Shown: positions 46,155-54,849 of the stretch, one piece after another | Position numbering within the stretch: position 1 is the first letter of the stretch | How the letters are laid out: each line of letters opens with the position of its first letter | Origin: Psychrobacter sp. ANT_WB68 | GTDB taxonomy: Bacteria > Pseudomonadota > Gammaproteobacteria > Pseudomonadales > Moraxellaceae | DNA: 64,000 nucleotides | NCBI RefSeq assembly: GCF_008369115.1 | Contig: NZ_VOAZ01000001.1 | Location: forward strand, 744,001-808,000 | Direction: 5' to 3' | The notes under the pieces: model-generated | What the model was told of the DNA's origin: nothing | Databases searched by the model: none | Seen by the model: only the letters and a program-made list of their open reading frames with translations | Position numbers and translations under genes: made by a program

Positions 46155-47171
46155 ATGCGTTACTTTGCATCTTTGATAGATAATATAAAACCAACTCTTT
46201 CAGGCCATGATACCTTCCCATTAAGATATGGCTGGTTAAAAAAAGTTCATGATCAAATTGCACTACAGCCAGACGCTGAAGAAATCGACAACGTTTTTTC
46301 TCAAGATACCGCTATTGCTGATTTTGGTGTTGGTAAAAATATGTTGAATGCTATGCGATTTTGGTCAACACAAACGGCTATGATTATAAGAGATAACAGC
46401 GCTTATTATAATACACGGCCTACTACGATAATTGATGAAATTTTGAAAAACGATATTGTAGATGCAACTAAGCAACTCAATTCTTTCTATAACTCTGAAA
46501 ATATTTTTGCTGATCATGGTTTGGACCCTTATCTAGAGTCGCCTTCTACTATTTGGCTATTGCATTTATGCCTTGTCACAAACCCTAATTTAATGACTTA
46601 TTATTGGCTGTTTAATATAAACACAAAGTCAGAGTTAAGCCGCGAAGAATTTTCTAGATTATTAAAAGAGTTTTTTAAAGACCATGGTTTATCTGCTCCT
46701 TCAGATTCAACAATAAAAAAAGATATTGAATGCTTGATTCAAAATTACACAACGAAAACTCGTAAAGCGACTGATGATTTTGAAAATGTATTAGAAGGTC
46801 CGCTAGTAGAGCTTGGGCTATTGACCCGTGTCAATAAGCAAAACATTAGAGCGCTAAGAGGTGAGAAGAACTCTTTGACACTGCATGTTTTCATTTATGG
46901 ATTAATTAACTGTTGGCGGATTCATAATGGGGCAGCTGATACCTTGTCACTAGAGATGTGCACTTATGATGAATGCTCTCCAGGTCGGGTATTCATGTTA
47001 GATGAAGATGCGATTATAGATTATGCAGAGCAATTACAAGACTCTAAATATTCGCTGGCTTGGACTCAGTCTGCTGGGATTCGCCAATTTCAAATAACTG
47101 ATGGTAGTAGTCTTGATGCCATTTTTGAGCAATGCGTAGAAAACATGCGAAATGAAGACTATAGCCACTAA
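46155..47171 (+). CDS. sspB: DUF4007 protein SspB
   Basis: About 338 aa. The N-terminal LSGHDTFPLRYGWLKK is the signature of DUF4007 proteins, which in the single-strand phosphorothioation system is SspB, a DNA nickase giving access for sulfur insertion. It is the first gene of sspBCD, divergent from sspA. The frame is open from a TTG at 46146, but the ATG at 46155 is the likelier start; neither has a strong ribosome binding site. Gene order (A divergent, then B, C, D) supports the assignment. Confidence 0.85.
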   Translation: MRYFASLIDNIKPTLSGHDTFPLRYGWLKKVHDQIALQPDAEEIDNVFSQDTAIADFGVGKNMLNAMRFWSTQTAMIIRDNSAYYNTRPTTIIDEILKNDIVDATKQLNSFYNSENIFADHGLDPYLESPSTIWLLHLCLVTNPNLMTYYWLFNINTKSELSREEFSRLLKEFFKDHGLSAPSDSTIKKDIECLIQNYTTKTRKATDDFENVLEGPLVELGLLTRVNKQNIRALRGEKNSLTLHVFIYGLINCWRIHNGAADTLSLEMCTYDECSPGRVFMLDEDAIIDYAEQLQDSKYSLAWTQSAGIRQFQITDGSSLDAIFEQCVENMRNEDYSH

Positions 47172-47235
47172 TAGATCCTGAAAAATATTTAATTACCATA
47201 TTTTTAATAAATTAATTATAGAGTTATAAATAGTC

Positions 47236-50200
47236 ATGAATAATAGCCCTAATTTAGACAACTACCTTATTGACCACATCGAGCGGAACCAATATTTTCA
47301 GCGGTCTATCAATATCTATGCTGATAGCAACGACAAAGGTCCTATCAGTAACTTTTACTGTACTGCTTCCTATGAACAAATTCTAATGAATATGATTAGT
47401 CATATAAAGGGTGGACAGACAGCGTTTACTTGGACAGGCCCTTTTGGATCTGGAAAATCTAGTTTAGCTTTATTTCTACAGGGCCTAGTAAATGATGATA
47501 AAGATATTGTTGAAATCGCATCTTCTAAGTTAAGCAAAAAAAATAAGACTGCTATTGTTAGACACTTTAACTCGGAAGGCCAACAATGGAAAACGCTTAA
47601 CCTAACAGGTCAGACGATAGCGCCAGAGCAGATATTTAGAAATGCACTCGGATTACCCTCAAGTGCAGATGCGAAGGATGTTTTAGAGGCATTAGATAGC
47701 TATATCGATGATCAACAACGCCTTATTATTTTTATTGACGAGCTAGGTAAGGTGTTTGATGGTGCGGCTAAGAGTCATCGTCCAGATGATATTTATTTTC
47801 TACAACAGCTTGCTGAATTTGTGAATAGAACCAGTGGAAAAATACTTCTAATTGGCATGTTGCATCAATCTTTTACAGCTTACGCGCGCCAAGCGACTGC
47901 TAAGACGCATAATGAATGGATGAAGATTCAGGGTAGGTTTGTCGATTTTGCCATTACATTATCAGTTGAAGAGCAGATCTATCTGATTGGTCAAGTCATC
48001 AATATAACTAATGAACAGTTAGAAAAGCACAAAGACAGCGCTGAGTTTACTGCCCAAATTCAGTCGCTAGTGGCTAATATTGCTAATTACCGCCAAACCA
48101 ACTCTGAGAGTTTAACCCAGCTATTAAGTGATGTATTTCCTCTACATCCGCTTGTGGCAATTTTGCTATGCAAGTTGTCTCAAAAGAACTTTGGGCAAAA
48201 TCAGCGTAGCATCTTTTCTTTCTTAATGTCTTCTGAACCGAACGGTTTTGGCTATTATCTGAAAAATACTAAGTTAGAAGAGTTTGCCTTATTTAAGCCG
48301 CATAAGTTCTGGGATTATCTAGATAGTAATTTAAATAGCGCTATTATTGCCTCTGAGTACAGTAAACAATGGCTGCTGTCTCAAACAGCGGTTAACCGTT
48401 ATGAAGGGCTTGATGATGAGGCGGCCGTTAAGTTAATTAAAATAATTGCTCTCATTAGTATTTTCGCTGATGGTACAGGAGTGCATGCGAGTCCTGAGCT
48501 ATTACAGATATTATTAGGTATAAATAAAGAGCAGCTAAATGAACTTATAAAGTCTTTAGAATCTGCTTCAATTATATTTTATAGTAAATTTAAACAGTCC
48601 TATGTGCTAAGTGAAGGCAGCGACTTTAACTTAAACGATGCGGTGAGAGAGCAGATTCAAGATCTTGAATCGCTGCCATTTGAGCAACTAGAACAGTTTG
48701 AGCCTATCGTTGCAAAGAAACATTACCAACTCACTGGTAGCCTACGTTGGATGGAAGTTAAGTTGCTTCCCGTCAACGATGGATTAGAAGAAGTACTTGC
48801 GAGTCTGCAAGATGGTATAAATGCATCATTAGTCGGATATTTCTGCCTATTGATCCCAAAAAATGATGAAGAAGTATTGTTGGCAACAGAGATTTGCAAA
48901 AAAATAGACAGCTCTGATCAATTCAATAACTTAGTTGTAGCGGTCTTAGATAGTCATACGATTATTATCGATATGTTAAAAGATAAAATCGCACTTAGTA
49001 ATATTTTAAAAAATGAAGAAAGATTGCTAAACGATAAGATTGCAAGGCAAGAGACAGAAGGGCGTTTGGTTGAGATAGAAGATGCTTTAAATACCTTACT
49101 TGATAAGAGTTTGAATGCATCGAAATGGTATAGCAAACATTTAGCAAGCCCTGAAACCCAGTTGAATCGATTCAAGCTTTCAGCACTTGCATCAACCATC
49201 GCCGATAAGCAAGTTACCCAAAACTTCATCTGTAATAATGAGCTGGTCAATCGTAATAAACCCTCACCTAGCGCGAAAGGCGCTATCCGTGAATTGCTTA
49301 AACGTATGATTGAACGTAGTGAAGAGGCAAGCTTAGGCATTGATAAGTTCCCACCTGAGAAGGGTGTATATGAGTCCGTTATTGTCAAAAATGGTTTGCA
49401 TAAAGCGGATGGCGAGGGTAATTATTATTTTTCTAAGCCTGATGATATACAGTTACAGGCCATTTGGAAGTGTGCCGATAACATCATTGCTGAAGCTAAA
49501 GGAGATCTAGTTACTGCTAAGGAAATCTACGAAGCTTGGCAGGCGCCTCCTTATGGCGTGAAAGCAGGACTTCATGAAATCCTATACATTGCCTATATAT
49601 TATCGCGTCACAATGACTTAGCTAATTATATCAATGGTGAATACAAACCTTCGGTGCAATACTTATTGGCTGAGTATCTGATTAAAGTCCCTGCTGATGT
49701 AGGTGTAAGAGAGGTATCTTTCTTAGAGGGTGTCCAAGCTTGGATACATGTTTTAAGAGACAGATTGCAAGAAGAGTTCGGCGCTCGTCTGAATACTCAG
49801 ATTGAGGATGAACCATTACCTATTGCTCAAGCATTAGTCAGTATTTTCTATGGTTTGCATCCATGGATTCAGCGTACTAATACTTTATCACCTAAAACTA
49901 AGCAGCTGCGTGATATTTTGAAAAAAGCAAATGATCCTAATCAATTGCTTTTTGATGATTTGCCTAAGTTTTTTAACGCAACAGATGACGATGATGCAAA
50001 AGTAGAAAAAATCATTGAAGGTCTACAAGAGTTAGATAAAGTTTATCCAGACCTTGTGTCTGAGATAAATATGGGACTACAGAATTATCTTAAAATAAAA
50101 GAAGACAGTGTTAACCCTTATACTGAAATCAATAAACGTTCAGAAGCGTTATTTGGCAAGTCCGGTGATTATTTGTTAGATGCGTTTATAGCTAGACTTG

Positions 50201-50598
50201 TTAAATACGATGGCTCTATGAACGATGCCGAAAGTTTAATCAGTTTGTTGGCGGGTAATAAGCCTTCTAAGAAATGGATCGACCAAGATATTATTAAGGC
50301 GCAACAGCGTATTGCGACGTATGGGTTTCAGTTTTTAGAAGCAGAGGTCAACGCCGATGTGAACGCTAGCCCGGACAGACAAAAAGTCGGGGTGATTACG
50401 AAGTCTCCTAATTCAACGACCAGCCGAGTAAGAGAAGCGCACATTACTTCTAAAAATATCGAGCCTATCAGTAAAAAGGTAGAAGAAATTGTAAACTCTC
50501 TAAAAGAAAGTCAATTCGATATGAATGATAGAATTGCTGTCATTGCAAAGCTCTTAGAATCTCTAAATGAAGAAGATGCTGAAAAGGAAGAATCTTAA
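47236..50598 (+). CDS. sspC: ATPase SspC
   Basis: 1120 aa with a P-loop GPFGSGKS (residues 68-75, Lys74) and Walker B IIFIDELGKVFD near residue 170, typical of the large ATPase SspC. SspC works with SspB and SspD in making the single-strand phosphorothioate mark. The rest is mostly helical and ends in a Ser/Glu/Lys-rich tail. It is 64 nt after sspB and abuts sspD directly (TAA then ATG), so the two should be translated from one message. Confidence 0.83.
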   Translation: MNNSPNLDNYLIDHIERNQYFQRSINIYADSNDKGPISNFYCTASYEQILMNMISHIKGGQTAFTWTGPFGSGKSSLALFLQGLVNDDKDIVEIASSKLSKKNKTAIVRHFNSEGQQWKTLNLTGQTIAPEQIFRNALGLPSSADAKDVLEALDSYIDDQQRLIIFIDELGKVFDGAAKSHRPDDIYFLQQLAEFVNRTSGKILLIGMLHQSFTAYARQATAKTHNEWMKIQGRFVDFAITLSVEEQIYLIGQVINITNEQLEKHKDSAEFTAQIQSLVANIANYRQTNSESLTQLLSDVFPLHPLVAILLCKLSQKNFGQNQRSIFSFLMSSEPNGFGYYLKNTKLEEFALFKPHKFWDYLDSNLNSAIIASEYSKQWLLSQTAVNRYEGLDDEAAVKLIKIIALISIFADGTGVHASPELLQILLGINKEQLNELIKSLESASIIFYSKFKQSYVLSEGSDFNLNDAVREQIQDLESLPFEQLEQFEPIVAKKHYQLTGSLRWMEVKLLPVNDGLEEVLASLQDGINASLVGYFCLLIPKNDEEVLLATEICKKIDSSDQFNNLVVAVLDSHTIIIDMLKDKIALSNILKNEERLLNDKIARQETEGRLVEIEDALNTLLDKSLNASKWYSKHLASPETQLNRFKLSALASTIADKQVTQNFICNNELVNRNKPSPSAKGAIRELLKRMIERSEEASLGIDKFPPEKGVYESVIVKNGLHKADGEGNYYFSKPDDIQLQAIWKCADNIIAEAKGDLVTAKEIYEAWQAPPYGVKAGLHEILYIAYILSRHNDLANYINGEYKPSVQYLLAEYLIKVPADVGVREVSFLEGVQAWIHVLRDRLQEEFGARLNTQIEDEPLPIAQALVSIFYGLHPWIQRTNTLSPKTKQLRDILKKANDPNQLLFDDLPKFFNATDDDDAKVEKIIEGLQELDKVYPDLVSEINMGLQNYLKIKEDSVNPYTEINKRSEALFGKSGDYLLDAFIARLVKYDGSMNDAESLISLLAGNKPSKKWIDQDIIKAQQRIATYGFQFLEAEVNADVNASPDRQKVGVITKSPNSTTSRVREAHITSKNIEPISKKVEEIVNSLKESQFDMNDRIAVIAKLLESLNEEDAEKEES

Positions 50599-51435
50599 AT
50601 GTCGAAAATAAAACACGTACTGGGTATATCAGGCGGTAAAGATAGCGCAGCATTGGCTATTTATATGCGTGATAATTACCCAGATTTAGAGATTGAGTAC
50701 TTCTTTACCGATACTGGCAAAGAGCTTGATGAAGTGTATGAGTATCTCTCTTATTTAGAAGGGTACTTAGGTAAGCCTGTACAACATATCAATCCTGATA
50801 GAGATTTTGATTTTTGGTTAACCCAGCATAATGATTACTTGCCATCACCCCAGGCTCGCTGGTGTACAATTAAAATGAAGCTAAAACCGTTTCAAGACTG
50901 GGTACAGGGCTTTTTAGACGAGGGCTATGAGGTACACTCATATGTCGCTATTCGTTCAGATGAGCCATACCGTACGGGTTATGACTCTAGTGATGAAAAG
51001 CTAGTGATTAAACTGCCTTTCAGAGAAGACGGAATTGATAAGCCTGGCGTTATGGATATTTTAGAAAACTCTGGAGTAGGCCTGCCATCATATTATGAAT
51101 GGCGTACGCGTAGTGGATGTACCTTCTGTTTTTTCCAGCGCAAGATAGAATGGGTAGGACTATTGGAGCGTCATCCTGAAGCTTTTAAAGAGGCTATGGC
51201 TTATGAGAAGGAAGCATTAGCTAACCAAACTCCCTTTACTTGGTCTGAGCGTGAATCCCTAGAAGAGCTTAGTCGTCCTGAGCGTATTGCTGAGATTAAA
51301 GCTGACCATGAAAAGCGAATTGCCAAAATGAAAAAACGGATTAAAGTTAATCCGCTGAGACCTGATGGTGAGCCTGAATTAGATATGGATGATATTTATG
51401 GTCAAGGCAAAATATGTGTCATGTGTCATAAATAG
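50599..51435 (+). CDS. sspD: PAPS-reductase-like sulfurtransferase SspD (DndC-like)
   Basis: 278 aa with a PP-loop SGGKDS (residues 11-16) as in ATP pyrophosphatases, which should adenylate the DNA backbone phosphate. Two cysteine pairs (Cys174/Cys177 in SGCTFCFF and Cys273/Cys276 at the C-terminus) may carry a cluster or persulfide; DndC relatives hold an iron-sulfur cluster. It completes sspBCD. The closest general family is phosphoadenosine phosphosulfate reductase, and the assignment to SspD rests on the neighbouring genes. Confidence 0.87.
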   Translation: MSKIKHVLGISGGKDSAALAIYMRDNYPDLEIEYFFTDTGKELDEVYEYLSYLEGYLGKPVQHINPDRDFDFWLTQHNDYLPSPQARWCTIKMKLKPFQDWVQGFLDEGYEVHSYVAIRSDEPYRTGYDSSDEKLVIKLPFREDGIDKPGVMDILENSGVGLPSYYEWRTRSGCTFCFFQRKIEWVGLLERHPEAFKEAMAYEKEALANQTPFTWSERESLEELSRPERIAEIKADHEKRIAKMKKRIKVNPLRPDGEPELDMDDIYGQGKICVMCHK

Positions 51436-51437
51436 AA

Positions 51438-51487
51438 ACAGCCTTGTATTGATAATAAAGATTAATTTAGTATCAATACAAGGCTGT
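51438..51487. terminator. Perfect 17-bp inverted repeat after sspD
   Basis: 17-nt arms at 51438-51454 and 51471-51487 (starting ACAGCCTTGTATTG) match perfectly around a 16-nt loop, 2 nt after the sspD stop. There is no T-run, so it may act as an mRNA-protecting hairpin or mark an island edge as well as a terminator. Confidence 0.65.
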
Positions 51488-51625
51488 CTGTATGTTAGCA
51501 GTGAGACTAAAGTTCAAAAGGTTATACGCGATTTATCTTTAATAAAACTGTATTTTAAATTTTACCATCAGGTTTCTTGCTTAAAATATATCGAATAGCC
51601 TAAGTAAAGCATCAAAATAAACATA

Positions 51626-52063
51626 TCAAAATGGAATATCATCATCCAACTCGTCATCAGTTGGTTTCGGTAGCCAAGACTTCTGAGTTATTATGGGCGT
51701 GACGACTTCTGGTTTTTGCGCCTCAGCTCTGCTGTTATCACCAAGCATCTGCATGCTACTCGCGTGGATTTCGGTGATGTAGCGATCTAAGTCATTGTCA
51801 TCTTTCCATTTCCGCGTACTTAAACTACCTTCTATATATACCTTACTACCTTTATTTAAGTACTCAGCTGCAACTTCGCCTAAGCGATTGAATAGCTTAA
51901 TCCTGTGCCATTCTGTTGATTCTCTTGATTGGCCACTAGCATCTGTCCACTGGTTTGAGGTAGCGACAGAGATATTAGTGACACGATTGCCATTAGCGAA
52001 TTGATGAACTTCTGGTTCAGTACCCAAATGACCAATAATCATTACTTTGTTTACGCCTCTCAT
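51626..52063 (-). CDS. ssb: Single-stranded DNA-binding protein, island copy 2
   Basis: 145 aa and very similar to the copy at 32.7 kb over the OB-fold ([14 protein letters not shown], then [20 protein letters not shown]). It diverges in the linker and ends in the same DDDIPF tip. AAGGACAAAGCT precedes the ATG. It lies 60 nt after the methyltransferase-like gene. Both copies have intact frames, while cas2 and cas1 in the left copy do not, suggesting that SSB is still selected. Confidence 0.9.
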   Translation of the reverse strand: MRGVNKVMIIGHLGTEPEVHQFANGNRVTNISVATSNQWTDASGQSRESTEWHRIKLFNRLGEVAAEYLNKGSKVYIEGSLSTRKWKDDNDLDRYITEIHASSMQMLGDNSRAEAQKPEVVTPIITQKSWLPKPTDDELDDDIPF

Positions 52064-52123
52064 AGCTTTGTCCTTATTAGAAGTTGATATCAGATAGTCT
52101 TAAAACAGTTGAATAGATGATGT

Positions 52124-52948
52124 TTATTGACTAATCCATGACATCATGGCCATACGCTGTGTAGAGGTGTGTTGGCTCCAGCATGCTTGCATGACACGGT
52201 ACATCTCATAAGTCATATCCCAGCACTCATCATAGAGGTTGTCAGCAAATCCCATGGCTTGCTGCAATAGGCGAAAGCCAGTTTGTGCATTGGCATATCT
52301 TGGGCAAGTAGCGAGTAAGAAGTTCTTGCCTGTACAAGACTTCATCTGCTTTGCTAGATTTGGTAGGGTGGCTTGGACCGTTTGAATATCTATCACATTA
52401 GATAATAGATGAAAGGTTTCTGTACATTCACTATTCAAGGAGATGAGTGCTGTATCAAGTGTGCGCTGCTGACAATGGATAGACACTTGCATGCCATAGA
52501 CTTTTGCCAGTCGCTCAATTAAAAGCTTAGCAATATCCAAACTGACTTTGGATGGTTCAATCAGGTGTATTTCAAGCGCGCTTTGTTGGGCGACCCCCTT
52601 TTTTTTCAGATAATCCATAAATGCCAATGTCGCCACGCCTTGACCACAGCCATAATCTACCACACGGATTTTTTCTTGTGGCTCACTGGTAACGTTAATT
52701 GTTTGAGATAATAGATATTGCATGCTTTGGTGATGCTGCCAGCCATAAGCGACAATATAAAATATGGCTTCTTTTTCTGAGATGAGCGCATTTGTCGCTC
52801 TATTAGTGCGACTAGAAAAATCACTATAGCTTAGGTTATGAGCATGGTTTTGATGAAAGTAGTTCACCATGTTTTTATAGTAGTCAACAAAACCACCATT
52901 CATAGATTCGCTAGCACTGTCAATCTGAAGCTGAAGTTGGTTCTTCAT
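52124..52948 (-). CDS. SAM-methyltransferase-like protein next to CRISPR array, copy 2
   Basis: About 275 aa and clearly paralogous to the copy at 33.2 kb across its whole length, including VVDYGCGQGVATLAFMDYL and HLLSNVIDIQTVQ. AAGGA lies 8 nt before the ATG at 52948; the frame stays open further upstream but the extra codons overlap the terminator region and lack a binding site. It is followed by ssb. No substrate can be inferred from sequence. The Gly-rich SAM motif and the acidic residue after it are intact, so enzymatic activity is plausible. Confidence 0.75.
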   Translation of the reverse strand: MKNQLQLQIDSASESMNGGFVDYYKNMVNYFHQNHAHNLSYSDFSSRTNRATNALISEKEAIFYIVAYGWQHHQSMQYLLSQTINVTSEPQEKIRVVDYGCGQGVATLAFMDYLKKKGVAQQSALEIHLIEPSKVSLDIAKLLIERLAKVYGMQVSIHCQQRTLDTALISLNSECTETFHLLSNVIDIQTVQATLPNLAKQMKSCTGKNFLLATCPRYANAQTGFRLLQQAMGFADNLYDECWDMTYEMYRVMQACWSQHTSTQRMAMMSWISQ

Positions 52949-53058
52949 AGTCCTTATCCTTATGGCGGTTATTCGATGCGTTGAGTTGATTATCAGCTCT
53001 TTTGTACGACATCTCATAAAACGACAAGCTTGCGAATAATCCATACATTGAGCACAAC

Positions 53059-53100
53059 AAAAAAGCCGTCTATCAGTGTGAACTGATAGACGGCTTTTTT
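53059..53100 (-). terminator. Bidirectional hairpin terminator after array 2
   Basis: GCCGTCTATCAGT (53065-53077) pairs with ACTGATAGACGGC (53082-53094), with flanking A and T runs. It has the same core stem as the terminator at 34.15 kb. Confidence 0.85.
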
Positions 53101-53126
53101 GTAAATGTTGATAAGAAGCTAGGACT

Positions 53127-53456
53127 TTCTGTTCAGACTATCGTAGCCAGTTGGACAGAATTTACGAAAACGCAAATTCTCTTGTACTCGGACGGAACAG
53201 TGTTTCGTTATTTCCTCGCTCACCCTTACGAATCAGGGAGCTTTTCAGACTAATAAGTGTTTATAACCCACATAATAGACCTCTTTCTTAATATCCTGAA
53301 AATCAGGGATGAGGAGGGATAAAGCAAAGCACTGCTTTACCCCAACGCAAGAGAAAATCTGTGATTTTCTGTTCAGACCATTGTAGCTAGTCTTCAAAAA
53401 ATCCTATTTAAAGGATTTTTACTTGCGAAGCTAAAATTGACATGCAATTTTTATAC
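53127..53456. repeat. Degenerate distal end of array 2 with two related ~100-bp inserts
   Basis: Two segments (about 53127-53220 and 53366-53462) start with TTTCTGTTCAGAC and end with CTCACCCTTA just before a decayed CRISPR repeat (53215-53250 and 53457-53492). The material between is longer than a spacer. They look like a small dispersed element sitting in decayed repeats. Confidence 0.55.
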
Positions 53457-54185
53457 GCTTCTCACCCTTAAGAATCAGGGAGCGTTTCAGACGTAGGGCA
53501 GGAGGAGGCATACCTTGGTGAAAGATCTTAATCCCTTACGAATCAGGGAGCGTTTCAGACAGCTTACTTCAAACGAGGTAAGTTAGAAGAACATGTCTTA
53601 ATCCCTTACGAATCAGGGAGCGTTTCAGACGAATCAGTAGAGCTTAGTATGGAATTACTAGAACGTCTTAATCCCTTACGAATCAGGGAGCGTTTCAGAC
53701 GGTAGCACATTGCGCTGGCGCAAGCGTGTCAGCCGTCTTAATCCCTTACGAATCAGGGAGCGTTTCAGACAGCCAGTCAACAAGGTATGGCTGAACAGAA
53801 GCGGTCTTAATCCCTTACGAATCAGGGAGCGTTTCAGACTCAAATGATTTCTGACATCATGGGTCTTATGAGTCTTAATCCCTTACGAATCAGGGAGCGT
53901 TTCAGACTAGCAACTTTTGTGTTATCAATAGACTGCAAAGGTCTTAATCCCTTACGAATCAGGGAGCGTTTCAGACTAATCTATCAAAGGATCATCCTTA
54001 TGTTAAATATGTCTTAATCCCTTACGAATCAGGGAGCGTTTCAGACATATTAAAACTAATATCAGATTAGATGTGTATGAGTCTTAATCCCTTACGAATC
54101 AGGGAGCGTTTCAGACAGATAGCAGATGGTACACCTATCGATAGCATTAGTCTTAATCCCCTACGAATCAGGGAGCGTTTCAGAC
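53457..54185 (-). CRISPR. CRISPR array 2: ten intact 36-nt repeats plus one degenerate, ten spacers
   Basis: Repeats start at 53457 (degenerate), 53525, 53595, 53665, 53735, 53804, 53872, 53941, 54011, 54081 and 54150; spacers are 32-34 nt and all different. Repeats are nearly identical (first and last have single changes), with GTCTTAATCCCTTACG at one end and GGGAGCGTTTCAGAC at the other on the plus strand. The leader lies at the high-coordinate side, so transcription is on the minus strand. This is the best preserved of the three arrays. Confidence 0.98.
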
Positions 54186-54400
54186 TGTACAACGATTTTT
54201 ATTACTAGTAAAATCAATAACTTACAACCAATAAATTAGTCGATAAAAATCGGCTAAAAAGTTGGTGTTTTTTTGACCAATTTTTCAAAGAAAATTGACT
54301 AAATAATAACCAATTATACGTCTGAAGTTTTAAATAATGACCAATATCTTCGTCAGATAGTGTCTGAAACCATCCCTAATTGCTTAGGATATGAGAGATT
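54186..54400 (-). promoter_or_regulatory. Leader of array 2
   Basis: AT-rich and conserved with the other two leaders. Hairpin AAAAGTTGGT (54257-54266) with ACCAATTTTT (54276-54285). GTCTGAAG (54320) and GTCTGAAAC (54362) are inverted repeat-end motifs at the same spacing as in leader 1. Confidence 0.75.
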
Positions 54401-54483
54401 AAGCTCACTCGTTTATAGTAATAGATGTATGAGATAAGTGCAATATCATAATACGGTTATATAATGATATCTGATTAGCATTA

Positions 54484-54774
54484 TTATAATGTCAGCTCTC
54501 CTATGTCGCTAAATAGCATAATATCGTCATCACGCTTGCCAATGACAAATGATTTCTCAAGTGGCTCAACTTCATAGATACGCAGATCATCATCGCTAGG
54601 ATGGATTATCTTTTGTATCGAAACGATAAAAGCGTCCATGCGCTTACGTGTCATGGTGCCATAGTAGACAGAGTACTGTAACTGCAGGAATTGAGTGCTA
54701 ATGTAGCGCTGCAAACGTTGCAACCTATTCTTTTCACTGATGTCATAAGCAATGATAAAACAGACTTTTCTCAT
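54484..54774 (-). CDS. cas2: CRISPR-associated endonuclease Cas2
   Basis: About 96 aa with the ferredoxin-like fold of Cas2: FIIAYDISEKNRLQRLQR at the start (with the conserved aspartate), then QLQYSVYYG, and the closing beta strand DLRIYEVEPL. It forms a dimer bridging two Cas1 dimers during spacer insertion. It lies between the leader of array 2 and cas1. The ATG is at 54774; an upstream TTG is possible. Its partner cas1 is frameshifted, so spacer acquisition may be off. Confidence 0.9.
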   Translation of the reverse strand: MRKVCFIIAYDISEKNRLQRLQRYISTQFLQLQYSVYYGTMTRKRMDAFIVSIQKIIHPSDDDLRIYEVEPLEKSFVIGKRDDDIMLFSDIGELTL

Positions 54775-54849
54775 AACCAATCCCGTTTATTGACAAATCT
54801 ATAGTCAGACGTGTTTACCAATACTGCGTTACACCAGCAACTTGTGAGC

